Assembly: GCF_010183535.1 (NCBI RefSeq)
Contig: NC_071331.1
Coordinates: 20,274,001-20,338,000 of the forward strand
Length of the DNA stretch: 64,000 nt
From: Caenorhabditis remanei
Taxonomy: Eukaryota; Nematoda; Chromadorea; Rhabditida; Rhabditidae
Reading direction: 5' to 3'
Shown: piece by piece, positions 55,242 to 64,000 of the stretch
How the letters are laid out: every line of letters starts with the position of its first letter
Numbering within the stretch: position 1 is the first letter of the stretch
Notes under the pieces: model-generated
What the model was told of the DNA's origin: nothing
What the model saw: only the letters and a program-made list of their open reading frames with translations
Databases searched by the model: none
Made by a program: the position numbers and the translations under genes

Positions 55242-55308
55242 CTGTTTCAAAAAGATGATATTGAGAAAACGTTTGAACATTGTCTAATCTGTTCAAGAAC
55301 ATAACGTT
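55242..55308 (+). ncRNA. Candidate 21U-RNA (type I piRNA) gene
   Basis: Core at 55242-55249. Box TAAT, 5' U at 55288, spacing 39 nt. Divergent from the 55,203 promoter. Confidence 0.6.
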
Positions 55309-55370
55309 TCTAATCGGAATTGTTTCAAACGGTCATTTCACTAATTGTAAAACCCGAAAATATTTGTGTA

Positions 55371-55438
55371 CTGTTTCAAGATTTGTAGTTTTTGAAAATA
55401 AACGGGGTTTTGTTTAATTTTTGATCGATTTGATGATT
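55371..55438 (+). ncRNA. Candidate 21U-RNA (type I piRNA) gene
   Basis: Core at 55371-55378. Box TAAT, 5' U at 55418, spacing 40 nt. Paralogue of 48,293. Confidence 0.6.
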
Positions 55439-55592
55439 TTACAATCAGTCGTTTCAACACAATAATCGTGTTCTTTTATCTTTAATTTCGAAAAATAACA
55501 TCTTTGTTTTAACTGCTTCAGAGCGTTCTTAATAAAATCATATTATTGGGTATGTCATTCATCGATCCAATCAGTATTTTACAAAATTTGTT

Positions 55593-55658
55593 CTGTTTCA
55601 GAAAAAGTCATTCAACTTTCTAGTTAGCTGTTATTGATCCAAAGTGTCCATCCACACT
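55593..55658 (+). ncRNA. Candidate 21U-RNA gene, member of a four-copy family
   Basis: Core at 55593-55600. Box TGAT, 5' U at 55638, spacing 38 nt. Paralogue of 38,149, 43,793 and 48,517. Confidence 0.68.
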
Positions 55659-55959
55659 TTCTGTTAATTTTTTCTATTTTTGCTGATTCTGATCACATTG
55701 GTTAAAATTAAAAAATCTTGTTGCATGTTCAAAAAAATTCATTCTTCAAAGTTCTTCTCACGACCGTCGAAGAAATTTTGAGTCTAAACATTTACTGTTT
55801 CAGACATATTCTAACAGTTTAATGATAAAAGTGTTGTATCCATATTTTTTTGAAAATTGTATTTCTATTATTACACTTTTGAAACAGAACATTTCATAAA
55901 AGGTCATCTCACTTTTCTGAATACAGTTCTATAGATTGTATGGGATTTCAGATCATTTA

Positions 55960-56027
55960 CTGTTTCAACTGGATTTCAAAATAATTTCCGAAATTGGATG
56001 AAATGTTTCAATCATGGAATTGATTAG
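55960..56027 (+). ncRNA. Candidate 21U-RNA (type I piRNA) gene
   Basis: Core at 55960-55967. Box TGTT, 5' U at 56007, spacing 40 nt. Paralogue of 49,046. Confidence 0.6.
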
Positions 56028-56182
56028 TTTCATTAACAAACTTATCTTTGTATTAAGTTTTAATATATAGAGTTCGACTGAGTTCTCGATGAAAAAGTGA
56101 AACATTTTTGTAGATTTAATAAGTTTTGTTACTGTAGACAGTTGTTATTCTATTATTTTTAGCACTGATTACTCCATTCCTG

Positions 56183-56249
56183 TGAAAAAGATGATCATAT
56201 CCAACAAAATTCTGGAAAATCTGTCGACGAAATCAACTTTTTGAAACAG
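56183..56249 (-). ncRNA. Candidate 21U-RNA (type I piRNA) gene
   Basis: Core on the minus strand at 56242-56249; 5' U at 56203, spacing 39 nt. Confidence 0.58.
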
Positions 56250-56497
56250 CAAAAAACTTTTATTCAAGTTAAAAAAATACTACAAACTGATTTGTTCTCT
56301 GGTTCCCAACGCTCAAATGAAACAAATAGTCGTGATTCAATTAATTTATTAAATCCATAAAACAATGGAATACATCTCATATGAATAGTACAAATAATAC
56401 AAGTCAGAGTTGTTTTGAATCGGTAATCTATACCGAAAATCAATAAAAATAATAAAAAGAGAAAAAAACGAAATATTAATATAGACTAGCTTTTTCA

Positions 56498-56706
56498 CTA
56501 CACAATGGGGTCATGTAGATCCAATTCTTCAGTGATTTTCAGACTTTTTCGGGAGAGAATTTGGAGAAGCAGACGTTGGAAACGATGGATTATCCTCTCG
56601 TTGCTCGCTGTGAACTTTTTCAATCCGAGTTCCACGTCATCTGATTTGAGATCATTCATTTTTGGTGACTTTTAGATTAAAGTTGATAGACAATGGAGGG
56701 AGAGAT
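56498..56706 (-). pseudogene. Terminal-exon-like segment downstream of GPCR C, frame-shifted
   Basis: Corresponds to the open terminal exons of copies A and B (213 nt each) but is 209 nt. It has lost 5 nt (near 56,680) and gained 1 nt, so entry from the CTGTTCCAG acceptor meets a stop. From an internal ATG the remaining frame (MNDLKSDDVELGLKKF...LDLHDPIV) is still open. It probably no longer contributes to the receptor, whose exon 6 has its own stop. Confidence 0.5.
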
Positions 56707-57365
56707 CTGGAACAGTAAGAATTTGTAAATTGGTAGATATGAAACAGAAAACTAACCTTCCAGAAGAACTTTCTAGAGGAGGGAGCAGAGGAGAATTCAG
56801 TGAAGAAGTTTGGATGAGAACTGAAGATTTTCTTTTTGTTTTGTTTCGGGAAGAATAGTTCCAAATCATCCAACGTGGCAACACGTCATTCCAATGAATA
56901 AGAAGTATACGGTAGGGCGAGGTCACGGTGTTTCTTTTTCCGAATTGTATAATTATCCCGTCAAAATTGAATAATTGATTGTGTAATGAAAGACTGCGAG
57001 ACGTTTCGAAACCAGACACTTCGGAACCAGACGTGTTGAAGCCGTTAAATAGGTTACTGAAAAGGATAAATTTAAGCGATTTACAGAGCAGAATTGCTTT
57101 ATCGAAATGTCAGTCGTCTCGGTTTCAAAATGCCCGATTTCGAAACGTCCAGAGCCAAATAAATCTATTGGGAAAGGTTTTGAGATTACCTAATATGAAT
57201 GATTTATTGCAGGAAAACCGTGAATTCTAGTTTGTGTTTTCTTGATTTGCAACAAAAACAATTTTTCGGTTTCAAGAAGAGAACAGTTGCATATACATCT
57301 CAATGACTCAATTTCATAATAAACAATCAGTTTCAAAATTGAATTGACAGAACATTCCTTTTTAG

Positions 57366-57432
57366 TAATTTGATAGAAACATGTGATTGTATTTCGGGTA
57401 TTCCAAAATCACAAATAAATATTTTGAAACAG
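57366..57432 (-). ncRNA. Candidate 21U-RNA (type I piRNA) gene
   Basis: Core on the minus strand at 57425-57432; 5' U at 57386, spacing 39 nt. Confidence 0.58.
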
Positions 57433-57463
57433 GATTTATTTTCAAAATTCTTACTAGAAGCTA

Positions 57464-57531
57464 CTGTTTCATACGATTCAATTAAAAGGTTCGGGTTTTA
57501 TAAAAATTAATTAGACTCTTGAATTTGGAAA
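57464..57531 (+). ncRNA. Candidate 21U-RNA (type I piRNA) gene
   Basis: Core at 57464-57471. Box TAAT, 5' U at 57511, spacing 40 nt. Divergent from 57,425. Confidence 0.58.
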
Positions 57532-57640
57532 ACATGTTATTTCTACAAATCACCACCAAGACCATTACCAACAAACTTGATTCTTATATAACAATTTTTC
57601 CTTGGAACAGGAAAAATGAAAAATTTTTGAACAAAAAAAT

Positions 57641-57705
57641 CTGTTTCAGGGGAATTGTGAATACTATTCAATGGATTTGTCTAATGATTTTCATCGGAAA
57701 CATTT
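57641..57705 (+). ncRNA. Candidate 21U-RNA (type I piRNA) gene
   Basis: Core at 57641-57648. Box TAAT, 5' U at 57685 (37 nt), or TGAT at 57688 (40 nt). Confidence 0.53.
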
Positions 57706-57846
57706 CGATTCACAAAAGCTCTTTACTTCTAAAAAACTGGATTTTCGGTCACAAAATTTATCACAGAAACTATATCATAACGAATAATAAATTAATAGAG
57801 ATGAGATCACAGCAAGAATACATGAAAATAGTAAGAAATCGATAGA

Positions 57847-60483
57847 TTAAACTATTGTATATTCACTCCGAAGACTTGATGTACAGCTCACTGGCATTTT
57901 TGGAGGTTGTCTGCAAAAAATTTATATTTGAAAGTTTACAGTTTCACCGGAATATTTTCTAGATTTTGAAATTTTTACGTCGGTCTATACAATGACAGAG
58001 ATTGCATAAAAACCTCACTCACCGACAACTTTTACCGCGTGGTGAGACCAGAAGATTAGTGTAAAAGTAGATCATAGAGAATTGAGTCAAATAAATAAAG
58101 TATAAGAAGGCATCGAGATACAAATAGACATGTGTAGACGTTCTCAAACTGAATATCTCATCACACAACTGTAATGTGTAGTATGGAGCATTGAGGGACA
58201 CTTGAATAGTCGCCATCATCAAACATCGCCTCATTGCTTGATGTCTCCGTCGATTCGATTGTTTTATCGATTGAGATGACTGGATTTTGACGGTTTCATT
58301 CACTTGGAGCAGGACACTGTGTTCCGTTCGAATGTTTTCAGCCGACATTACCACGAAACTGAAATTAACTTCTGATTCATCATGAGAATATTGAGTAGCT
58401 GCTGTGAGCCTTGAAAAGGAACTTTGGAAACGGGAGAAAATTGTTTCAAAGCGTAAAGCATTGAAGACTATTTTTCCATTCATAAGCTAAAGAGTGATTG
58501 AATTTTTAATTTTTATAAAAATTTCTATATTTCATTGAAACAGTAAATTGTTTCAATTAAGCTTATAATAACCAGTGGTTGGCTGCCATGATTAAAATTG
58601 ATAAGTTTATCACTAAAAACTGATTATAGTTCTGTTAGAACCCTTTTCAGATGACAAAATCCAGTTTCAAGAATCTACTATAATAATTTAATTACACTGT
58701 GCAATTTGAAATTTTCATATTCTAGATAATTCTTACAGTTTCAGAATTTTCTTATAGATTCTACAAACTTCTAAAAGTTCAATAGAAGTCTTGCAGTTAC
58801 TCCGATTTCTTATAACAATTACTGTACTCACCTCGAATTAGCCGATTGATACAGTACTGCAATATCCATGACAATAGTTAGAAGAAATGGGAATGCGTAG
58901 GTGATGAATGCTTCTCCGATTGCAAGGATACGGTAGCCGAAGTCACTGAAATAACTGTGTTTTTATTTCGTTTGACAGTTTTCTCACTGTTCCAAGATTT
59001 CCTAATTATCAAATTGTTTTGATAAGTTATGATCTAGTTGGAAGTACGATTTTGTTTGAAAATAGTTAATTCAAAATGATGTTTTACACTCCAGAAATAT
59101 TCTGTTTCATAAATAGAAGATAGTTGTTTCAATTTGTTGTGAATTTGTTTGTAAGAGAAATTTAATCAAAGTTTCGAACCCTCTTTGCAACACTTTTTCT
59201 TTTTCCAATATTTGATTAATCGTTTTAAAATGGTTTTAAAATGGCAATCAATTAGAGCACCCATATAATAATGTTTTAAAGAAAATTAATTTTAATAAAA
59301 TTTTGAAAAACCCCCATTGTTCTATTTGTTTTTTTTTTCACTGTTTCAATAACTATTGTTCTCGAATCGGTCAGAAGCAATGAGCATATGTACTTCAAAA
59401 ACCTATTTCCAACAAATGACAAAAAAAACAGTTCTACATGGGATGTTATAGAGATCTTTCAGAAAATTCCTGTTTCAAAAAACTCAATTAGTTACAAAAA
59501 TGTAATTTCCATTGTTTCCGGAAATAAAAATTTTCAATTAAATTCAGTTCTTAGCCTAATTATGTTTTTTATTAATTGTTCATTAGTTTTTCTCCTATAT
59601 ATGTAACTCTGATCGGACAAATAACTTAATTTAGTAACAAAGACACTTTACCATTGTTAAATTTTTAATACATTTTCTGTTTCAAAAATTCTGAATTAAT
59701 GATCCAAGCAGAGTATTTTAATGAGCCAAGCAATAATTCGACATCTTATTTTAACAATTTTAGGTACCTACGTATATTTATTAGACACAATTTTCTCCAA
59801 AAGCTTACCTCATAATATCAACATCCCGTTCACAAACACCAATCAGTTGATCATCGTCAGTTAACATTGTGACTTCTTCAATGAATATCAATGACCAACT
59901 CTGCAAGAATATCTTTGTACTCTTCTTCTTTTTATCCCATCTTCATCCTCTTCATACCTGCGTCAGAAGTGCAAAACAAGCGGTCGCAAGAATCAGTTTC
60001 TTCCCAGACCTCATAAATCCAAAGAATCCATGAGAAGACCGTTTCATCGGGTAAAAAAGAATGAAAAATCTCTGAGAGAAGAGACATAACCAGATCCAAT
60101 TTATGAAACACGCGGCGCTGTTCGAGAAGAAAAGTTCCAGTTTGCAGACGAGCGTTCCTGGAAAAAAATATAAGATTGAAAACTACTTTAGCTGTTTTTA
60201 AATTTATGAAAATTTGAAACGGGAGCTTTAATTTTAATACTTCTTGCTTTGACTCACCTTTAAACGAAAAGTTAAAAATATCGAATAGAATAATGAGAAG
60301 AGTGATAACATTAGCAGCAATGATACTTATCAAGAATACGAAATAATTGGATCTCTTCCTCTTAATCAAATTGAAAAATGCTTTGGCGACTAGAAGTAAA
60401 GAGATCAAGACGGTGCAGAGGATGATCCAGAATTGACATTTCGATATGAACATCCATAGTTTCATGTGCTCCGAACCATTCAT
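57847..60483 (-). CDS. Rhodopsin-like G-protein-coupled receptor, copy C (343 aa), apparently intact
   Basis: Six exons in consistent phase: 60258-60483, 59958-60157, 59809-59900, 58832-58945, 58023-58358, 57847-57910, ending in TAA. The ATG lies 4 nt after a TTTCCAG acceptor, fitting trans-splicing. Seven membrane segments can be placed: TM1 FWIILCTVLISLLLVAKAFF, TM2 FVFLISIIAANVITLLIILF, and TM3 LELFFSNSAACFINWIWLCL followed by FSQRFFILFYP in place of DRY. TM4 is in exons 2-3, TM5 YAFPFLLTIVMDIAVLY, TM6 MMATIQVSLNAPYYTLQLCD (NAPYY for the CWxP region) and TM7 YLTQFSMIYFYTNLL. The style recalls nematode neuropeptide-type receptors such as the AEX-2-related group, but I cannot assign the subfamily or ligand. 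Introns 3 and 4 hold piRNA promoters. An alternative donor in exon 6 (CCA/GTGAGC) could lead to the terminal-exon-like segment at 56,498. Confidence 0.85.
58477..58543 (-). ncRNA. Candidate intronic 21U-RNA gene
   Basis: Core on the minus strand at 58536-58543, in intron 4 of the GPCR and in the same orientation; 5' U at 58497, spacing 39 nt. Paralogue of 42,044. Confidence 0.58.
59470..59536 (+). ncRNA. Candidate intronic 21U-RNA gene
   Basis: Core at 59470-59477 in GPCR intron 3, antisense to the host. Box TGTT, 5' U at 59516, spacing 39 nt. Confidence 0.58.
59687..59754 (+). ncRNA. Candidate intronic 21U-RNA gene
   Basis: Core at 59687-59694 in GPCR intron 3, antisense to the host. Box CAAT, 5' U at 59734, spacing 40 nt. 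Confidence 0.58.
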
Positions 60484-60531
60484 TTTCCTGGAAATTTGAA
60501 ATTATCAACAAAGTGAGAATATTTTAAAGAA

Positions 60532-60599
60532 CAACACGAGTAGAAAACGGAATCACCAATTTCAAAATGAGGGCGGGGTATCTGGACCTTTTGAAACAG
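60532..60599 (-). ncRNA. Candidate 21U-RNA (type I piRNA) gene
   Basis: Core on the minus strand at 60592-60599, about 110 bp upstream of the GPCR start codon; 5' U at 60552, spacing 40 nt. Confidence 0.58.
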
Positions 60600-61013
60600 T
60601 ATTTAATTTTTTCAGGGGTTGCAGTTCATAAGATTCAAATTATCGCGTTTATTTGAAAAACTGTTTACCTAGAATTCATCGTTTGAAGATCACTATATAA
60701 TTCATTTCAAGTTTCGATTCATTGGGAATTTCAAAATATAGACTCGTTGAAACTGTATATTTGTTCTTGAAGGTTACTGTTTCAAGCGACTGATTACTAT
60801 AATCAAATGTGGTTGCCAATGGACATTCACTTCACAAAAAAGTTATTTCACAAAAAGCAATAGTTATTCACAAAACTGGAATTCCTATTGTTTCTGGAAA
60901 TTAAAATGCTCTTGAATGAATGTTGAATTGAATTCTATAATAAAGTTAGTTCCGATTTATTGGGAATTTCAAAATATGGACTCGTTGAAACTGTAAATTT
61001 TTCATGAAGGTTA

Positions 61014-61079
61014 CTGTTTCAAGCGACTGACTACTGTAATCAAATGTGGTTGCTATAGTTCGAGTAATCTCACTTCCTT
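61014..61079 (+). ncRNA. Candidate 21U-RNA (type I piRNA) gene
   Basis: Core at 61014-61021. Box TAGT, 5' U at 61059, spacing 38 nt. The promoter is duplicated at 60,777, where the box spacing is 36. Confidence 0.62.
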
Positions 61080-61205
61080 CATATTCTGATAATTTTAGAG
61101 GTGGTAAACATGTGTTATTGAGTACAAGAAGTGCAGAAATTAAAAAACCATATGCTACTATTCGCAAATCGGGAATTGGTGTATCTAGAGTTTTTGAAAC
61201 GGAAT

Positions 61206-61650
61206 TTAATTTTTGGCTCCGCGGCAATTCGCAACTGCGACATTCCGCAACTGCGACATTTCGCAACTCACGTAGGTTTCGCAACTGCGACACTTCGCAA
61301 CTGCGACATTTCGCAGCTAGCCATTTCGCAACTACGACATTCCGCAACTACGACATTTCGCAACCACGACGTTTCGCAACCACACCGCATTTGCATATTT
61401 AGGTCAGTTGAAAATGTTGAAACCGAAGGGTCTGGGAACATATTTGAAAACATTAAATAGGAGAAAAAGTTATCTGACCCATTTTTAGACAAAACTAGGT
61501 AAAAATATTGCTAGTTCTATGGTTGCGAAACGTCGTAGTTGCGGAATGTCGCAGTTGCGAAACGAACAGTTGCGAAATGTCGCAGTTGCGGAATGTCGCA
61601 GTTGCGGAATGTCGCAGTTGCGAATTGTCGCGGAGCCTAATTTTTAGGGG
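61206..61650. mobile_element. Foldback element made of inverted CGCAACTGCGACATTT minisatellites
   Basis: The left half (61,215-61,390) is about ten copies of a 15-16 bp unit CGCAACTGCGACATTT with variants (ACTACGAC). The right half (61,515-61,637) is its reverse complement. The ends GGCTCCGCGGCAATTCGC and GCGAATTGTCGCGGAGCC mirror each other. No coding frame; the ORFs across it are repeat artefacts. Confidence 0.8.
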
Positions 61651-62000
61651 GGAGCAGTTCATAAGCTTAAAATAATTAAGATTATTTAAAAAACTTTTAG
61701 TTTGAAATTTATCACATGAAGAACACCGATAAATCAAATATAGCTCCGATTTATTGGAATTATTACAATTTCGACTCTTTGAAACAGTAAATTTGTCTTT
61801 GAAGATTATTGTTTTATCGAACTGTTGATTGTAATCAAATATGGTTTCTATAGTTCATGCGTTGTTTTTGGAGCCCTCATTCATATTATTCTGGATGTAA
61901 AAAATGACTGAATTAACTTTCCGTTGGTTTATTGCTTTTGAGCTGAATATGTTGTCTGAACCACATTATTGGAAAATTTAAATAAGGTTCTGAGCAGCTT

Positions 62001-62367
62001 ACTAGGGAAGGCCCTCGACTCGGTCTGGAGTTATGGGTCGTGACCCATATCTTTGAAAGCTGAGAAAACGCCGATTCCAAATATATATTCATTTTTTGCC
62101 CTCGAGGCCTGGAATTCGAGAAAAACAAGATCAAAGTTTGTAAAAATGACAAATTATTGCCTTTCTGACACGCGAAAAACGTTTTTAAATTTTTTTGCGA
62201 TAAAAAGGCAATAATTTGTTAGTTGTCCAAACTTTGACCTCATTTTTCTCAAAAACCAGGCCTCGAGGGCAAACTGAATATATAATTGGAATCAGCGTTT
62301 TTTCAGCTTTTCAATGATATAGGTCTCGATCCATAACTCCAGACCGAGTCCATGACCTTCCCTTGTT
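62001..62367. mobile_element. Long foldback element, arms about 160 bp
   Basis: The left end ACTAGGGAAGGCCCTCGACT and the right end GAGTCCATGACCTTCCCTTG are inverted, as are GGTCTGGAGTTAT/ATAACTCCAGACC, TTTGCCCTCGAGGCCTGG/CCAGGCCTCGAGGGCAAA and AATTATTGCCTTT/AAAGGCAATAATT. The central loop is about 30 bp. Likely a nonautonomous DNA element or a hairpin source of siRNA. Confidence 0.82.
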
Positions 62368-62463
62368 AGAAATGAAAAATTTTTTGAAGCAGCAATTTTT
62401 ATGTCAAAAAATAGAAGGACGCTTAGAAAAATGATACATATATGTGGCCTATGATAGCTAATT

Positions 62464-62530
62464 TCAAAAAAACGAGAATTAAAATTACATTGTCCAGTTA
62501 ACAACACGTTTTGAAATTTTCTTGAAACAG
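62464..62530 (-). ncRNA. Candidate 21U-RNA (type I piRNA) gene
   Basis: Core on the minus strand at 62523-62530; 5' U at 62484, spacing 39 nt. Confidence 0.58.
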
Positions 62531-62962
62531 AGAGTTTTTTTGAAAATTTGCTATTGGAAATATATATTTTCGCAGGGTAATTTGATAACATGGAGATCTA
62601 GATTAGCGTTGCTTATTCAATTCTGAGAAATTAGAAATTGATAAATGAAAGCAAAGAACGGATAGATCCTGAAGAACTACTTTATACAAAACTTAATTTC
62701 AGAAGTTTCTCATCTGAAACCGCAAATTTTTGAAAATTCTGTAAATTAAGCAAGTTTCAAAGAAATCTAATAAAAAACATTGGAATAGAATGTTAAAATA
62801 AAAAACGTTCTGTAGCAGGCACATCTTAAATAAAATCATCCAAAATCTCATAATTTGAATTTATTTTAAAACAGAAATTTGTTTTCCTAAAAAATGAAAG
62901 AGTTTGATTTTAAAGTGAATAGAATACATTAGCATTAAAATGCTATGAATAAAAATATAGCG

Positions 62963-63029
62963 AACGAGTGATTCGACATTTGAACAAGATTCTCAATTTT
63001 TGATTAGACATATTCATTTTTTGAAACAG
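62963..63029 (-). ncRNA. Candidate 21U-RNA (type I piRNA) gene
   Basis: Core on the minus strand at 63022-63029; 5' U at 62983, spacing 39 nt. Confidence 0.58.
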
Positions 63030-63600
63030 CAACAAAAAATCTCTCATCCCTTTCTGTTCCCATCCAAAATGAGCAAGAGACATATGAATGATTCAGAAGA
63101 ACGCGACTAGGACTACTCTCTCTCTCCTCTCTGATCCCCCCTCCTTTCCCCAACGGATTACATCAAATCCCCTCGTTTCCCAACAAGCCCCGCCTCCTTT
63201 TAGGCGGGCTCAAAGAGCAATTCCCCTTTTTTGTGCGCTCATTTGAATAGAGATGGGATATGTTTGATGAATGGAATTGAAAAAAACGGGAAAAAATGTA
63301 ATGGAAAAAATGATGATGAGGGGTTGTTGCAGATAGAAAATTGAGGGAAAAGAAGTCAAATAATTGGGAAAAGAGAGAGAAGAAGTGCAAAGAAGGGATC
63401 ATTAGAAAAGGACGAAACCTTTGAAGAAAAGGATTCAGAGCTCTGAAAAAAAACATGTGATTTTTAAAGATGAGGGGTTTCTAGAAAAAGCAGATTTGAC
63501 TGAAATAACTTTTTCACTGTTTCAAACATTCATGTTTCATTATTTGAATTTTGGAACAGAAGTTTTGGATGGTAAGGGCAGAAGGAAATGAAATTTCGTG
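63030..63600. other. Gene-free, purine-skewed stretch
   Basis: A pyrimidine-rich then strongly purine-rich stretch (63,290-63,450, GGGAAAAG-type). One exact core at 63,517-63,524 has no YRNT box at the expected spacing. No gene supported. Confidence 0.45.
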
Positions 63601-63620
63601 TTATACTAGCTCACCACAGT

Positions 63621-63729
63621 TTATACAACTGCGCTCCACCAAAATTCCCTTGAAAAATGTCTCTTTTTCTCTGAGTCTCTCAATTTCGCAAACTACTTCC
63701 TTAGGTCTCGGTAGAGCGTGGTTGTAAGC
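63621..63729. mobile_element. Small palindromic MITE, copy 3
   Basis: Related to 20,811-20,922, in the opposite orientation internally; ends ACAACTGCGCTCCACC and GGTAGAGCGTGGTTGTAAG. Confidence 0.68.
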
Positions 63730-63911
63730 AGCGTGCTACTGTTCCAAAATACTTACTTTTTAGAGTTTTTTTCTCAAATTCATGATCATTTACTTTTTTA
63801 TGAAATAATACGACCCAGTGACGGAAAATATCTTGTTCCCATTTTAAAATTTTTTTGAAACCGTAACTTTTTTGGAAAACATTTCAAAAAGGTACATATT
63901 TGTGCATAAAT

Positions 63912-64000
63912 ATTCTTACAACCGCGTTCCACCTAACTCCTTTGCAAAATTTCTCTTTTCTCTTAATTTCTCTTTTAGTTTCGATAGAGCGCGATTGTGT
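63912..64000. mobile_element. Small palindromic MITE, copy 4 (cut by window end)
   Basis: Starts TTCTTACAACCGCGTTCCACC and reaches GATAGAGCGCGATTGTGT at the window end, so the element is almost complete. Confidence 0.65.

Larger units (their letters stand above)
53400..56400. repeat. Paralogous intergenic/intronic block 3
   Basis: Collinear with blocks 43,000-44,900 and 47,380-49,260, but interrupted by the GPCR D fragment at 53,977-54,790. Confidence 0.6.
5545..63524. promoter_or_regulatory. Exact CTGTTTCA cores without a well-placed YRNT box
   Basis: The remaining exact cores. Plus strand starts: 5545, 20176, 36185, 43063, 43521, 48144, 55795, 59341, 60777, 63517. Minus strand starts: 22721, 39004, 44065, 55880, 61780, plus the three acceptor-embedded ones at 39485, 45219 and 56740. 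Some have a box at 33-36 or 43-46 nt and may still be active; others are probably decayed. Confidence 0.5.

Noticed and set aside
61206..61400. CRISPR-like array
   Set aside because: Units of 15-16 bp are directly adjacent without spacers, partly inverted, and the genome is eukaryotic.
61046..61737. Several frames across the CGCAACTGCGACATTT arrays
   Set aside because: They read through inverted minisatellite arms of a foldback element; repeated SQLRN-type peptides are artefacts.
63163..63456. 97-codon minus-strand frame rich in Phe/Ser/Leu
   Set aside because: It is the reading of a purine-rich low-complexity stretch.

Overview
The window looks like nuclear DNA of a Caenorhabditis nematode. 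Introns are mostly about 45 bp with TTTTCAG-type acceptors, several first exons start a few bases after a trans-splice-like acceptor, intergenic DNA is AT-rich, and gene families lie in tandem. The most telling signal is the octamer CTGTTTCA, the core of the upstream (Ruby) motif of Caenorhabditis type I piRNA (21U-RNA) genes. By hand I count about 86 exact copies on both strands, where two or three would be expected by chance. About 68 have a YRNT box 37-42 nt after the core, with a sharp peak at 38-40. The window is therefore most likely part of a piRNA cluster. In C. elegans such clusters lie on chromosome IV; the species and chromosome here are inference.

Layout. 1-1725 (-): the 5' exons of a Polinton/Maverick-type DNA polymerase B gene that runs off the left edge. 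2080-2672 (+): an unrecognised two-exon gene, divergent from it, with a perfect CRE-like palindrome between them. 3.3-3.8 kb: a decayed 190-bp tandem repeat. 3.7-10.9 kb: AT-rich piRNA territory built partly of a duplicated block. 10,450-22,960 and 22,961-39,243: a tandem segmental duplication. Each unit carries one large receptor-like gene (12,709-19,930 and 25,515-35,957, both +). These genes encode a signal peptide, a long Ser/Thr mucin region, a C-type-lectin-like domain, one EGF repeat and seven membrane segments. The second unit also has mobile-element insertions, extra mucin exons and an antisense secreted-protein gene nested in an intron.

39.2-49.2 kb and 53.4-60.5 kb (-): a family of rhodopsin-like GPCR genes. 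Only the one at 57,847-60,483 is complete (six exons, 343 codons); the others are fragments with lost exons or broken splice sites. 49.2-53.4 kb lacks piRNA motifs and carries a tyrosine-recombinase gene, simple repeats and a tRNA-like sequence. 60.5-64 kb holds more piRNA motifs and several foldback elements.

The parts are linked. The segmental duplication ends exactly at the stop codon of a GPCR copy, and the piRNA loci were copied along with the GPCR intergenic blocks. This gives paralogous piRNA genes whose promoter and start box are kept while the 21-nt body drifts. Motif deserts coincide with the large exonic regions, the Polinton and the recombinase region.
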